Part shown: positions 54,861 to 63,999 of the stretch, piece after piece | How the letters are laid out: each line of letters begins with the position of its first letter | Position numbering within the stretch: the first letter of the stretch is position 1 | Translations under genes and position numbers: made by a program | Notes under the pieces: model-generated | Database searches by the model: none | Seen by the model: the letters and a program-made list of their open reading frames with translations, nothing else | What the model was told of the DNA's origin: nothing | DNA from: Clostridiales bacterium | Lineage (GTDB): Bacteria; Bacillota; Clostridia; Peptostreptococcales; Acidaminobacteraceae | Length of the DNA stretch: 64,000 bases | Direction of reading: 5' to 3' | NCBI GenBank assembly: GCA_016342415.1 | Contig: JAEIOD010000015.1 | Location: 1-64,000 of the forward strand

Positions 54861-55805
54861 ATGGAAAAAACCATTACAAATGTCGTTGTCATTGTAGTGA
54901 TACTTGCATTACTTGCATTTATCGGTGTAAACGGCATTTATAATCTTGGTAATACAGAACATGCAGTAATTCAACGTTTTGGTGAAGTTGTGAATACTGT
55001 AGACGAACCAGGTATTCATTTTAAAATCCCAGTGATTGATAAAGTGACTACACAAAATGTTCAAAATCTATACTCAGTTCAATATGGTTATCAAATTGCC
55101 ACAAGTGCTACAACAACAGATGCAGCTACATATGTAGATGTAGATGAGGAAAGAATTGTACTGACTGAAGGTGGTTATTTAGTAGATGTTGGTGCTATCG
55201 TTCAATACAGAATCATCGATGCTGCAGCGTATATCTTCAATTGTGATGATCCAGAAGGTACAATCAGATTAGCCTTTGAAGCAGTTTTAAGAAGAAATAT
55301 GCAAAATAAGCCTTTAGATGTTTCTTTAGTACAAAAGGATGATATTGCAGTTGAAGTATTGCCAGAATTACAAAGAAAATTAGATGCTTACGGTTTAGGT
55401 GTTAAAGTTGACAGTGTTAAGCTTACAGATGTTTTATTACCAGATCCAGTACAAGAAGCTTATGATGGTGTAAATATTGCAAGAAACGAAAAGGATTCAC
55501 TTGAATTAGACGCTCAAAAATATTCTAATGAGAAATTACCAAAAGCTAACGCAGATGCAACTGTTTTAGTCAATGGTGCAAAAGCGTACAAAGAAACTAA
55601 AGTTGCTCAGGCAAAAGGTGATGTTTTAGCCTTTGAACAAATATTAGAAAAATATCAAACTTCTAAAGAGATTACAGCTAGACGTTTGTATATAGAAATG
55701 ATGGAAAAGGTTATGTCTAGAACATCTAAGAAATTTATTATTGATTTAGACTCAAACGGCGATATGATTAAGTATTTACCACTTAATCCACAGTCATTAA
55801 ATTAG
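54861..55805 (+). CDS. hflK: Band 7/SPFH protein HflK
   Basis: A 314-residue membrane-anchored prohibitin-like protein. One N-terminal helix (VVVIVVILALLAFIGVNGIY) precedes the SPFH domain (HAVIQRFGEVV, PGIHFKIPVID, about 35-210) and a coiled-coil (about 215-285, NEKDSLELDAQKYSNEKLPK). In proteobacteria HflK and HflC form a cage around the FtsH protease. No ftsH is adjacent here. AAGGAGG precedes the ATG. It is followed 10 nt later by hflC. Confidence 0.9.
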   Translation: MEKTITNVVVIVVILALLAFIGVNGIYNLGNTEHAVIQRFGEVVNTVDEPGIHFKIPVIDKVTTQNVQNLYSVQYGYQIATSATTTDAATYVDVDEERIVLTEGGYLVDVGAIVQYRIIDAAAYIFNCDDPEGTIRLAFEAVLRRNMQNKPLDVSLVQKDDIAVEVLPELQRKLDAYGLGVKVDSVKLTDVLLPDPVQEAYDGVNIARNEKDSLELDAQKYSNEKLPKANADATVLVNGAKAYKETKVAQAKGDVLAFEQILEKYQTSKEITARRLYIEMMEKVMSRTSKKFIIDLDSNGDMIKYLPLNPQSLN

Positions 55806-55815
55806 GAGGTGCCAA

Positions 55816-56865
55816 ATGTCAGATAACAATACACCAAACTTTGGTCAGAACGGTGCCCCATTTAAAGATAATGTGAAACCTATCAGACCAGTTCAAAAAG
55901 TTCCAGTAATAAGAATTATATTTGGATTACTAGTTGTATTACTTGTAATATTTGCAAACAGTTTCATTTATATTGTTGAAGAAGATGAATTAGCAGTTGT
56001 AAAAGTATTCAATGAAACAAAAAAAGTTGTTGTTGATGTAGAAAACGAAAGTGCATTAGCAGCGAATGATTTAGATCCACAGTTCAAAAATGTTGAAGTT
56101 ATCAATAAAAAGGGATTATTCTTCAAAACACCATTTGTAACAACTATTGACAAGTACTCAAGTAAACTTCTAACGTATATATCAAATACAGGTCAAGTTA
56201 CAACTCGAGATAAAGTGAAATTTGAAGTTCAATTGTATGCTCAGTGGGAAATCACTCATCCTGGTTTATTCGAAAACAACTATGGTACTATTTTGCAAAC
56301 AAACTCAAGAATTGATGAAACGTTATACGCTGATATCATTTCACTTATCAACAACTTGGAAAGTGACGAGTTCTTAACAGATAAAGAAGTACTATACAAC
56401 GCTTTAGAAGAAAAAAGAGCTGTTTACAATGAAAAGAATAAAGGGACTGGAATTTATATCCACGACTTGGAAATCTATAGAGTTGCTGTACCAGCAAGTA
56501 ACTATGATTCTGTTTACAACAAGATGAATGCTGAAAGAAATGCAGTAGCAGCTGGTTTTAGAGCTGATGGTCAAAAAATTTATGCTGAGACAATTTCATC
56601 TGTAGATTTAGAAGCAGCTACTATAGAAGCAGCTGCAATCGAGGAATCAGCAAGAATCAAAGGTGAAGCAGATGCAGAAGCCGTACAGATCTATGCAGAT
56701 GCATTCAGTAAAGATCCTGAATTCTATGAGTTCTGGAGAATGTTAGAAGCATATGACAAAGCACTTGATGCTGATACAACAATCTATATTGATAAGAACA
56801 ATCCATTCCTAGAATACTTCTCGAATGGTATCACACCAATTGAAACAATTGACACAAATAATTAA
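55816..56865 (+). CDS. hflC: Band 7/SPFH protein HflC
   Basis: A 349-residue partner of HflK. After a Pro-rich cytoplasmic stretch (1-30) comes one membrane helix (IIFGLLVVLLVIFANSFIYI). The SPFH domain follows (EDELAVVKVFNETKKVV, then FFKTPFVTTIDKYSSKL), then an Ala-rich coiled coil (about 230-295, AATIEAAAIEESARIKGEAD). The terminal FWRMLEAYDKAL is typical of HflC. It is co-transcribed with hflK and ends at a palindromic terminator. Confidence 0.9.
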   Translation: MSDNNTPNFGQNGAPFKDNVKPIRPVQKVPVIRIIFGLLVVLLVIFANSFIYIVEEDELAVVKVFNETKKVVVDVENESALAANDLDPQFKNVEVINKKGLFFKTPFVTTIDKYSSKLLTYISNTGQVTTRDKVKFEVQLYAQWEITHPGLFENNYGTILQTNSRIDETLYADIISLINNLESDEFLTDKEVLYNALEEKRAVYNEKNKGTGIYIHDLEIYRVAVPASNYDSVYNKMNAERNAVAAGFRADGQKIYAETISSVDLEAATIEAAAIEESARIKGEADAEAVQIYADAFSKDPEFYEFWRMLEAYDKALDADTTIYIDKNNPFLEYFSNGITPIETIDTNN

Positions 56866-56869
56866 AATT

Positions 56870-56898
56870 AAAGGATCTCCTAGGAGATCCTTTAATAG
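56870..56898. terminator. Bidirectional terminator between hflC and the GNAT gene
   Basis: Perfect 11-bp arms (AAAGGATCTCC / GGAGATCCTTT) separated by 2 bp, with a T run on the plus strand. Confidence 0.85.
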
Positions 56899-57656
56899 TT
56901 TTTATACATTCTTTTATGGCAATCTGTTATAAATCCTTCACTGCTGTATAATCTATACACATAATCGTTACTTTCAACCACACCAATCTTAATCTCCTGG
57001 TGTCCTTTTTTAAATAAATCACATAATATACCTTTTAGAAATTCTCTACCATGTCCACACTTTTGTAATTTGGGATCTATGGCTATTACATCAATCATAT
57101 TATCAATCACCATGCCAACGCCAATTAGACGTCCGTCTACTTCATAACTGTAGAATTTATCTTGCTCTTCAGCTTCTTTATATTCTTTATAAGCTTCTTC
57201 TGGATTTTCACCATACCAATCGTACGGCTCAAAGCCATGTAAAGTTCTCATCGGTTCAAAAGCTTTTCCTAAAATCCTATTGTACTCTTTATCATTTCCT
57301 AAGTAACCTTTTAAACAACCAACTTGCATCTCTTTATTGTACTGAGTTAAACTCATATCGTAATAGCCAAACCATGTTTTGAAACCCTTGTTGGTTATAT
57401 GGTTTTCAAAATTTGTTAAGTTCGCATCCAATATCATATATACTTCTGATTTGAAATAAGGGTTTAATATTTTCTCTAAGTCATCATTCACTTCAAAATC
57501 CTCTTTTGATGATATTTTGACAACAAATGTTTTACCTCTTCTGATGACCATGAATCCACTGGGTTCTTCAAATCTAAATATCTCTAAAACATTCTCCTCT
57601 GGTGAAAAATCTTTAAAAACTTCATGTGATGTATCTTGTTCTTTTATAATCTTCAT
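56892..57656 (-). CDS. GNAT-family N-acetyltransferase
   Basis: A 254-residue protein whose last 130 residues form a GNAT domain. It shows GRLIGVGMVIDNMIDVIAID, the acetyl-CoA loop KCGHGREFLKGI (Q/R-x-x-G-x-G/A type), and SNDYVYRLYSSEGF. The N-terminal 120 residues are of another, unrecognised fold, possibly a degenerate second GNAT. GGGGAGG precedes the ATG. It is monocistronic and its substrate is unknown. Confidence 0.82.
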   Translation of the reverse strand: MKIIKEQDTSHEVFKDFSPEENVLEIFRFEEPSGFMVIRRGKTFVVKISSKEDFEVNDDLEKILNPYFKSEVYMILDANLTNFENHITNKGFKTWFGYYDMSLTQYNKEMQVGCLKGYLGNDKEYNRILGKAFEPMRTLHGFEPYDWYGENPEEAYKEYKEAEEQDKFYSYEVDGRLIGVGMVIDNMIDVIAIDPKLQKCGHGREFLKGILCDLFKKGHQEIKIGVVESNDYVYRLYSSEGFITDCHKRMYKNY

Positions 57657-57720
57657 AATAATCCTCCCCCATCAATATACCACAAAGAGGATAGCTTTTA
57701 TTTTACAAAAAAAATACACT

Positions 57721-57744
57721 AAAAAACCAGCATTATCTGCTGGC
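57721..57744 (-). terminator. Intrinsic terminator at the end of the folate/aroF operon
   Basis: CCAGCA / TGCTGG with a 5-nt loop that contains the aroF stop, followed by T6 on the minus strand. Confidence 0.85.
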
Positions 57745-58518
57745 TCTAATGGCATCGTATAATTCTTTGTATTGTTCAATCGTTAAAGACTGTTCACCAT
57801 CACAAAGTGCTTCATCTGGATTAATATGTACTTCTATCATCAATCCATCTGCACCACAAGCTACTGCTGCTTTACTCATTGGTAACATCAGTTCTCTGAT
57901 ACCAATACCATGACTTGGATCAACAAAGACAGGTAATCCTGTTTCATGTTGCATAATTGGTACTGCTGTTAAATCTAACATGTTTCGCGTATAATTATCA
58001 ACACTTCTTACTCCACGTTCACATAAGATTATGTTCTTTTTTCCTTCTGAAGCCAAATATTCAGCTGACATGACCCACTCTTTAATGGTAGCACTGATAC
58101 CACGCTTCAACAAAACCGGTTTATCCATTTTGCTGACCGCTTTTAACAAAGGATAATTATACATATTTCTAGAACCGATTTGGATGATATCAGCATATTC
58201 ACTAACAACCTCCAAATACTTTTCTTCCATGCACTCTGTGATAATAGGCAAACCAGTTATTTCACTGGCTTCTTTTAAGTATTTCAGCCCTTCAATCCCT
58301 AATCCCTGAAAAGCATACGGGCTTGTTCTAGGTTTAAAAACACCACCTCTTAATATATCTGCACCAATGGCTTTTAACGCTTTAGCAGTCTCAATCACTT
58401 GTTCTCGAGACTCAACAGAACAGGGTCCTGCAATCATAATCGGTTTTTCACCACCAATCACTAGGTCTCTTATTTTGAATGTAATTTTCTCATGAGTTTT
58501 TAATACTTTTCTGTCCAT
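57733..58518 (-). CDS. aroF: 3-Deoxy-7-phosphoheptulonate synthase (DAHP synthase, type I beta)
   Basis: A 261-residue aldolase joining PEP and erythrose 4-phosphate, the entry to chorismate. It has [31 protein letters not shown], the active-site lysine in [14 protein letters not shown], and the metal-binding DPSHGIG. The core-only length, without a chorismate mutase or ACT extension, suggests no built-in feedback domain. Its ATG overlaps the folK stop by 1 nt (TAATG). Placing it in the folate operon ties chorismate supply to p-aminobenzoate use. Confidence 0.95.
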   Translation of the reverse strand: MDRKVLKTHEKITFKIRDLVIGGEKPIMIAGPCSVESREQVIETAKALKAIGADILRGGVFKPRTSPYAFQGLGIEGLKYLKEASEITGLPIITECMEEKYLEVVSEYADIIQIGSRNMYNYPLLKAVSKMDKPVLLKRGISATIKEWVMSAEYLASEGKKNIILCERGVRSVDNYTRNMLDLTAVPIMQHETGLPVFVDPSHGIGIRELMLPMSKAAVACGADGLMIEVHINPDEALCDGEQSLTIEQYKELYDAIRASR

Positions 58519-58991
58519 TATATTTTCCTTACACCAGAAACATCAACTGTTTCAATCAATGTTTGAATCTTTTGACTTTGAATAACTAATTCAGAATCAA
58601 GTTCACAAATAGGTACCAAGACAAAGGCTCTTTCATGCATTCTTGGATGTGGTATAGTCAATGTTTTATCATCTAACTTCAGATCATCATATAAAATAAT
58701 ATCCACATCGATAGTTCTCGGCCCCCATCTGATCAATCTTTCTCTATTAAGTGTTTTTTCAATTTCTTGACACACTTTCAACAAATCATAAGGTGCAAGA
58801 GTCGTTTCTAATACTACAGCTATATTCACAAAAACATCTTGATCTAAATATCCAACTGGATCAGTTTGATACATAGAAGAGACTTTGACATTGTGGATAA
58901 ACTTGTTTTTCTTAATCATATCCACAGCGTTATCCAGGTAATCCACTTTCTTACCCAAATTACTACCAAGACTTAAAAACACTCTATGCAT
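58518..58991 (-). CDS. folK: 2-Amino-4-hydroxy-6-hydroxymethyldihydropteridine pyrophosphokinase
   Basis: A 157-residue HPPK transferring pyrophosphate from ATP to the pterin. It shows FLSLGSNLG at the N-terminus, [36 protein letters not shown] (the two metal aspartates) and [17 protein letters not shown]. The ATG at 58991 follows GAGG and overlaps folB by 8 nt. Normal length. Confidence 0.96.
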   Translation of the reverse strand: MHRVFLSLGSNLGKKVDYLDNAVDMIKKNKFIHNVKVSSMYQTDPVGYLDQDVFVNIAVVLETTLAPYDLLKVCQEIEKTLNRERLIRWGPRTIDVDIILYDDLKLDDKTLTIPHPRMHERAFVLVPICELDSELVIQSQKIQTLIETVDVSGVRKI

Positions 58992-59355
58992 GTCTACCTC
59001 TATAAATTTCCACACCGAAATAATCAAAAATACCTGCAACAGGTGCTTCTGGTTTTTTTATGGTCACTTCAATGCCTTCTAATAAAACAAACTTCGCCAA
59101 GACTTCACTAGCAATATTCTCAGCTAATGCTTCAATTAAATCAAACTGCTTTTCTTCAACAATCACTTTAATCACATCATAAACTTCAGCATAACTCACA
59201 CCTTTGTTCATATCGTCTGTTTGTCCAGCATCTTTTGTATCCATATAGAGTTTTGCATCTACAAAAAATTTCTGCCCAATAGCATTTTCTTCTTTCAAAA
59301 CACCATGGTATCCAAAAAATGCCATGTTCGACATGATAATTTTATCTTTTTTCAT
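58984..59355 (-). CDS. folB: Dihydroneopterin aldolase
   Basis: A 123-residue aldolase cleaving dihydroneopterin. It shows FFGYHGVLKEENAIGQKFFV (the pterin-binding region with the conserved Glu), VSYAEVYDVIK, and KPEAPVAGIFDYFGVEI with the catalytic lysine. The ATG at 59355 follows GAGG and overlaps folP by 14 nt. Confidence 0.95.
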   Translation of the reverse strand: MKKDKIIMSNMAFFGYHGVLKEENAIGQKFFVDAKLYMDTKDAGQTDDMNKGVSYAEVYDVIKVIVEEKQFDLIEALAENIASEVLAKFVLLEGIEVTIKKPEAPVAGIFDYFGVEIYRGRHA

Positions 59356-60199
59356 AAGTACCTCTAACAACTGCATCAATCATTTTAGCAGCTTTTACAT
59401 TCTCTTTAATATCATGAACTCTAATGATTTCAACACCCATTTGAATACCGATTGCATTTAAGGCAATCGTACCTTCTAATCGATCGTGTGTGGGTGCATC
59501 AATTGTATTGCCAATAATGGATTTTCTAGAGATACCAAGAAGAAGCGGGTACCCCAAAACTTGCAACTCATCTAATCGTCTCATAACTTCAAGATTCTGA
59601 TCAACAGTCTTTCCAAATCCAATACCTGGATCTAAAATAATCATTTCATTTTTTATACCAGCTTCATGAGCAATTGCAATGGACTTCTTAAAGAACTCAA
59701 TCATAGTGTCCATGATATCACTATCATATTCAGTGTTGTATTTATTATGCATCACAATTACAGGTACATTATACTTCGCAACAACGGATGCTATTTCAGG
59801 ATCTCTTTGTAATCCCCATACATCATTAACAACATTTGCTCCTGCTTCCAATGCAGCTTCAGCAACACTGGCTTTATATGTATCTATTGAAATTGGTTTA
59901 TTAATAAAACGTTTTAATTCATGTATCACAGGCACCACTCGTTTTATTTCCTCTTTAGATTCTACTTCATCAGAACCTGGTCGAGTTGACTCACCACCAA
60001 CATCAATGATATCAGCACCTTCCTTAACCATCAAGATCGCATGATTAAGAGCCTGACCTACAGAATTAAAATTACCGCCGTCTGAAAACGAATCAGGTGT
60101 AACGTTTAAAATTCCCATGATTAGAGTTCTGGAACCAATTTCCAAATCAAATTCTCTACACTCTAATGTTCTTTTATTATATGACTTTTGTGTTAACAC
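59342..60199 (-). CDS. folP: Dihydropteroate synthase
   Basis: A 285-residue TIM-barrel enzyme joining p-aminobenzoate to the pterin pyrophosphate; it is the sulfonamide target. It has the two family signatures MGILNVTPDSFSDGGNF and GADIIDVGGESTRPGSDEV, plus IILDPGIGFGKT and GISRKSIIG. The start is GTG at 60199 with GGAG 6-7 nt before. It lies 11 nt after folE. Confidence 0.97.
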   Translation of the reverse strand: MLTQKSYNKRTLECREFDLEIGSRTLIMGILNVTPDSFSDGGNFNSVGQALNHAILMVKEGADIIDVGGESTRPGSDEVESKEEIKRVVPVIHELKRFINKPISIDTYKASVAEAALEAGANVVNDVWGLQRDPEIASVVAKYNVPVIVMHNKYNTEYDSDIMDTMIEFFKKSIAIAHEAGIKNEMIILDPGIGFGKTVDQNLEVMRRLDELQVLGYPLLLGISRKSIIGNTIDAPTHDRLEGTIALNAIGIQMGVEIIRVHDIKENVKAAKMIDAVVRGTYEKR

Positions 60200-60210
60200 T
60201 TAAGTCTCCT

Positions 60211-60777
60211 TTACTTACCAAAATTAATCAATGACAAAGCCTCTGCTCGACTTCTTGCATCAGTTTTAAAATTACCTCTTACAGCAGATGTAATGGTCTG
60301 ACTTCCGGCTTTTTTTACACCTCTCATTGTCATACACATATGCTCTGCTTCAACCACAACTAAAACCCCCGTCGGCTCTAGCTTATTAACAATAGCATCT
60401 GCTACAGCTGATGTCAACCTCTCTTGAAGTTGCGGTCGTCTTGCAACAGTTTCTACCACACGCGCCAATTTACTCAACCCAGTCAACTTACCATTCTTAG
60501 GAATATAAGCAACATGAGCACGACCATAAAATGGTACCAAATGATGTTCACACATCGAGTAAAAAGGAATATCCTTAACAAGAACCAACTCTTCATGATC
60601 ATCTTCTTTAAAGATTACATCTAGATGTTTACCCTCATCTTGACTCAAACCTGCAAATATTTCTTCATACATGTTTGCAATTCTCTTAGGAGTATCTATG
60701 AGACCTTCTCTATTAGGATCTTCTCCAATTGCTTCTAAAATGTCTTTAATGGCTCTTTCTATTTTTGGCTTATCCAT
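60211..60777 (-). CDS. folE: GTP cyclohydrolase I
   Basis: A 188-residue enzyme making dihydroneopterin triphosphate from GTP. It shows [20 protein letters not shown], the zinc-binding [20 protein letters not shown] (Cys and His, about 77-79), [20 protein letters not shown], and the second zinc cysteine in [10 protein letters not shown]. Normal length. It is preceded by the unknown nucleotidyltransferase gene (9 nt gap). Confidence 0.97.
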   Translation of the reverse strand: MDKPKIERAIKDILEAIGEDPNREGLIDTPKRIANMYEEIFAGLSQDEGKHLDVIFKEDDHEELVLVKDIPFYSMCEHHLVPFYGRAHVAYIPKNGKLTGLSKLARVVETVARRPQLQERLTSAVADAIVNKLEPTGVLVVVEAEHMCMTMRGVKKAGSQTITSAVRGNFKTDARSRAEALSLINFGK

Positions 60778-60786
60778 GATAACTCC

Positions 60787-61506
60787 TTATTTTGCAATAT
60801 TATAATGTCCTTTTTTCCATGTTGTTAAACGACCTCCATAAGGTGTTAAAACATGATCAACAATACTCGTTAACAACTCTAATTGCCTTTTCATTGTACA
60901 TTCATAAACAAAGTCTTTTGCTAGTTTACAAAGCGTTTCATCTACTACTTCCAAATTCTCAAATGTATTTTTAGGATGTGGTGGCCAAATGGCATTGATG
61001 GCATAAAAATCATCTATTACTTGATTAAATAATCGCTGCATCAAAAAACCTGACAGAATCACATCTTTTTTTCTATTTTCAATATCAATTAACTTCTGTG
61101 ATAAAGTAAATCTTATGAATTTAATATCTTCATCTTTTAATTGATTGGTACCATTTAAATATATGTCTTTAACTCGATCAATTATCCCAAATATCAATTC
61201 GTTTTTTGAAAAATAAACTTGTGCTCCCATCATCATATTTACCCAAATAAGTGAACGACCTTCCACTTGAGTGATTAAATCGAATATAGAAATATAAGAT
61301 ATATCAAATGGCACATCCATTATACGTTCTATCTGACGCTCAAAAGGTCTGTTGTTATCATATACAACTAATAAATCAATATCGTTTAGGTGATTAAAAT
61401 TTTGGTCTTTTGCTTTAGCCGTCTTTCCAATTAAAAGTATTGAAACAACAGAAGATTCTTCTTTTAGCTGATTTGTTATTTCTAAAAAAACTTCATAATA
61501 TTTCAC
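60787..61506 (-). CDS. Nucleotidyltransferase-domain protein of unknown function in the folate operon
   Basis: A 239-residue protein. Residues about 20-55 resemble the minimal polymerase-beta-type nucleotidyltransferase core: LIGKTAKAKDQNF, then NDIDLLVVYD with the paired metal-binding aspartates. The usual GSxARG is altered to GKTAKA. Residues about 125-225 are helical, like a substrate-binding or HEPN-type domain. The closest functional classes would be kanamycin-type or streptomycin-type nucleotidyltransferases, but no family is certain. The ATG overlaps pabC by 1 nt, and folE follows at 9 nt, so it is firmly within the folate operon. A pterin or p-aminobenzoate role is inferred from position only. 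Confidence 0.7.
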   Translation of the reverse strand: MKYYEVFLEITNQLKEESSVVSILLIGKTAKAKDQNFNHLNDIDLLVVYDNNRPFERQIERIMDVPFDISYISIFDLITQVEGRSLIWVNMMMGAQVYFSKNELIFGIIDRVKDIYLNGTNQLKDEDIKFIRFTLSQKLIDIENRKKDVILSGFLMQRLFNQVIDDFYAINAIWPPHPKNTFENLEVVDETLCKLAKDFVYECTMKRQLELLTSIVDHVLTPYGGRLTTWKKGHYNIAK

Positions 61507-62222
61507 TATAACATCTCCTTCATCAATAGTTGAGTAATGGTATTCTTCTCAAGACTAAACACTTGAGACTCAACAGATTCAACGGGCATTATTTTTATAA
61601 GCGCGTTTGTTAAAAAAACTTCATCTGATGATTGAATGACTTCATTACTATAATAGCCTATATTCACTGGAATGCCTAATGATTTTGCAAGCTCAATAAC
61701 ATTATTTCTTGTAATACCCGGCAGTAATCCACAAGAGATATCAGGAGTAAATAATTCTTTATTCTTAACGAAAAAAAGATTGGTGTAAATACCTTCAGTC
61801 AATTGTCCCTTCTCATTATAATGAATCGCTTCATCATAAGTTGAATCTACTAAAGATCTTTTTTCTATATAATTGCTCAAATGACAGGATGATTTATGTT
61901 GGAGTAACACATCTTCGGAATGTCTTTTTATCGATGATATTCCAACTCTGTAAAACTCTTTTTTTTGACTTAAACGAGTTTCATAAGTTACTCGAAGTTT
62001 TTTTCCGTTTTTATAGCAACTGATTCGTATGGCATTATCAGAAGTTTTCCTCAATTCTTTTAAAGCATTAACTTCTAAGTTGCCTTCATCAATAGAAGCC
62101 ATTTGAAGCACTTCCAGAGAACGCTTTAAGCGTGCCATATGTTTATCAAAATGTCTTAACTCCTTATTTTCATATAAGATGGTTTCAAATAATCCATAAC
62201 CGAATTTTAAGCCTTCATTCAT
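61506..62222 (-). CDS. pabC: Aminodeoxychorismate lyase (class IV PLP enzyme)
   Basis: A 238-residue PLP enzyme releasing pyruvate from aminodeoxychorismate to give p-aminobenzoate. It shows KFGYGLFETILYENKEL (residues about 6-22, in part), the Schiff-base lysine region LLQHKSSCHLSNY, and the PLP glutamate in QLTEGIYTNLFFV. It is 2 nt after pabB. The name is based on fold plus operon, and similarity to D-amino acid aminotransferases is expected. Confidence 0.9.
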   Translation of the reverse strand: MNEGLKFGYGLFETILYENKELRHFDKHMARLKRSLEVLQMASIDEGNLEVNALKELRKTSDNAIRISCYKNGKKLRVTYETRLSQKKEFYRVGISSIKRHSEDVLLQHKSSCHLSNYIEKRSLVDSTYDEAIHYNEKGQLTEGIYTNLFFVKNKELFTPDISCGLLPGITRNNVIELAKSLGIPVNIGYYSNEVIQSSDEVFLTNALIKIMPVESVESQVFSLEKNTITQLLMKEML

Positions 62223-62224
62223 GA

Positions 62225-63583
62225 TTACACTCCATAGTTCAAGGCTTTTACAAGTGCAAATGCTTTGTCTAGTGATTCTTGATACTCAAGTTCTGGATCC
62301 GAATCCCAAACAATACCACCTCCAGCTTGGAAGTAAGCTTTGTTATTTTTACAGATATAAGTCCTGATAACGATATTTAGATCTAAATTTCCATTAAGAT
62401 CAATATACCCAATAGAACCTGTATATAAGGCTCTAGCTGTCGGTTCTAATTCATCTATAATCTCCATTGCTCTAATTTTAGGTGCACCGGTAATGGATCC
62501 TCCTGGAAATGTTGCTTTTAGACAATCTGTAACTGAATACTGTTCATCTACTTTTGCAATCACTGTTGCTACCAAATGATGTACCGTTGCATAACTTTCC
62601 AGCTTAAAAAGTTCAGTCACTTCAACTGTGCCTGTTTCAGCAATTTTGCTCAAATCATTTCTCTCTAAATCAACAATCATAAGAAGTTCTGAATGATCCT
62701 TTTCACTGTTAATCAAAATTTCTTTGTTCTGCTGATCAATCATAGGATCAGGACTTCTTGGCATCGTTCCCTTGATAGGTCTTGTTTCAATAATCCCATC
62801 CGTTATTTTTATAAACCGTTCTGGTGAACTCGAAAGTATATGTCCCTCACCAAAATCAATATAACTTGCAAATGGTGCTGGATTTAACATTCTTAACTTC
62901 TGATACAGTTCAAATGGTTTGTCTCTCATTTTCGCTTCAAAACGTTGAGTCATGTTAATTTGATATATGTCACCACTTCTTATATAATCTCGCACTCGTT
63001 CTATAGAAGCTTTATAAGGTTCCTTTTCAAAGTTTGAGGTCACTTCATTTACTGTTTTATGTTTCTGAAGCACAACATCATTTTTTTCAGATTCAATGAT
63101 TTTAATCATTGCTTCTATACGGTTAATACCATCATCATCTATCATGGCATCTGTCATAAAAACCAATTCCCTTTTATGATCGTATATAATTGCCCCATCG
63201 TATAAACCTAAAAACATATCAGGCATATTGATATCATCTTTTACTGTAACGGGTAGTCTTTCAATAAAAGCTTTCAAATCATAAGACAGGAAACCAACAA
63301 AACCTCCTATAAAAGGTAATTCAGTTTTGTAATTTTTCGAATAATTGTTCAGCAATTTTTGAAGTGCATCAAAAGGATTCTCTTCATCAATTTTTTGGCC
63401 ATCAACTAAAACTTCATTCCCCTTTGATTCAATTATCATTCTTGGATTAGCGACTAATATAGAGTATTGTCCCAATGTTTCCTTGTCTCTAGCGGAATCT
63501 AAAAACATCACATGGTTCTGAGATTCAAATTGACAAAATAATTCGTTACTCGTTAAGTCTGTTTTATATTGTTTGATTATCAT
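62225..63583 (-). CDS. pabB: Aminodeoxychorismate synthase component I
   Basis: A 452-residue chorismate-binding enzyme aminating chorismate with ammonia from PabA. It shows YQINMTQRFEAKM, SSSPERFIKI, ETRPIKGTMPRSPDP (the lysine marks PabB rather than TrpE), VDLERNDLSKIA, and PGGSITGAPKIRAMEIIDEL. The N-terminal region (FIGGFVGFLSYDLKAFIERL) is also typical. Its ATG overlaps pabA by 4 nt. Confidence 0.95.
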   Translation of the reverse strand: MIIKQYKTDLTSNELFCQFESQNHVMFLDSARDKETLGQYSILVANPRMIIESKGNEVLVDGQKIDEENPFDALQKLLNNYSKNYKTELPFIGGFVGFLSYDLKAFIERLPVTVKDDINMPDMFLGLYDGAIIYDHKRELVFMTDAMIDDDGINRIEAMIKIIESEKNDVVLQKHKTVNEVTSNFEKEPYKASIERVRDYIRSGDIYQINMTQRFEAKMRDKPFELYQKLRMLNPAPFASYIDFGEGHILSSSPERFIKITDGIIETRPIKGTMPRSPDPMIDQQNKEILINSEKDHSELLMIVDLERNDLSKIAETGTVEVTELFKLESYATVHHLVATVIAKVDEQYSVTDCLKATFPGGSITGAPKIRAMEIIDELEPTARALYTGSIGYIDLNGNLDLNIVIRTYICKNNKAYFQAGGGIVWDSDPELEYQESLDKAFALVKALNYGV

Positions 63584-63999
63584 ATATTCTCACTTTTTAT
63601 AAAATTATTTAAAAGCTCATAACCTTCTTCAGTTAAAATTGCTTCTGGATGAAATTGAACACCTGCAATATTTAATGTTTTATGTGTAATACCCATAATG
63701 ATACCATCTTTTGTATGAGCCGTAATCTTTAGACATTCCGGTAGAGTTTCAGGATCTAACATCAACGAATGATATCTGGTCACATTAAGCGGATTCTTAA
63801 GCAGCTTAAATAAGCCTTTATTATCATGTACAATCGGGAAGACTTTTCCATGAACGGGTTCGGGTGATTTGATGATTTCCCCACCAAAAGATTGTGCTAT
63901 GGCTTGAAATCCCAAACAAATTCCCAGTATTTTAAACTCTTCTTTTAAATCTCTCAGTATATCCATACAAATACCCGATTCATTCGGAGTACAAGGTCC
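63580..63999 (-). CDS. pabA: Aminodeoxychorismate synthase component II (glutaminase), 5' end beyond the window
   Basis: The C-terminal 139 residues of a PabA/TrpG-type class I glutamine amidotransferase; the start lies outside the window. The frame enters as GPCTPNESGIC, matching the GPGxP loop of the family with a Cys in place of Gly. The nucleophile is in GICLGFQAIAQSFGG, and His-Glu of the triad is in GVQFHPEAILTEEG. The ATG at 63966 is internal, not the start. It feeds ammonia to PabB and may also serve anthranilate synthase. Confidence 0.92.
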   Translation of the reverse strand, partial: GPCTPNESGICMDILRDLKEEFKILGICLGFQAIAQSFGGEIIKSPEPVHGKVFPIVHDNKGLFKLLKNPLNVTRYHSLMLDPETLPECLKITAHTKDGIIMGITHKTLNIAGVQFHPEAILTEEGYELLNNFIKSENI

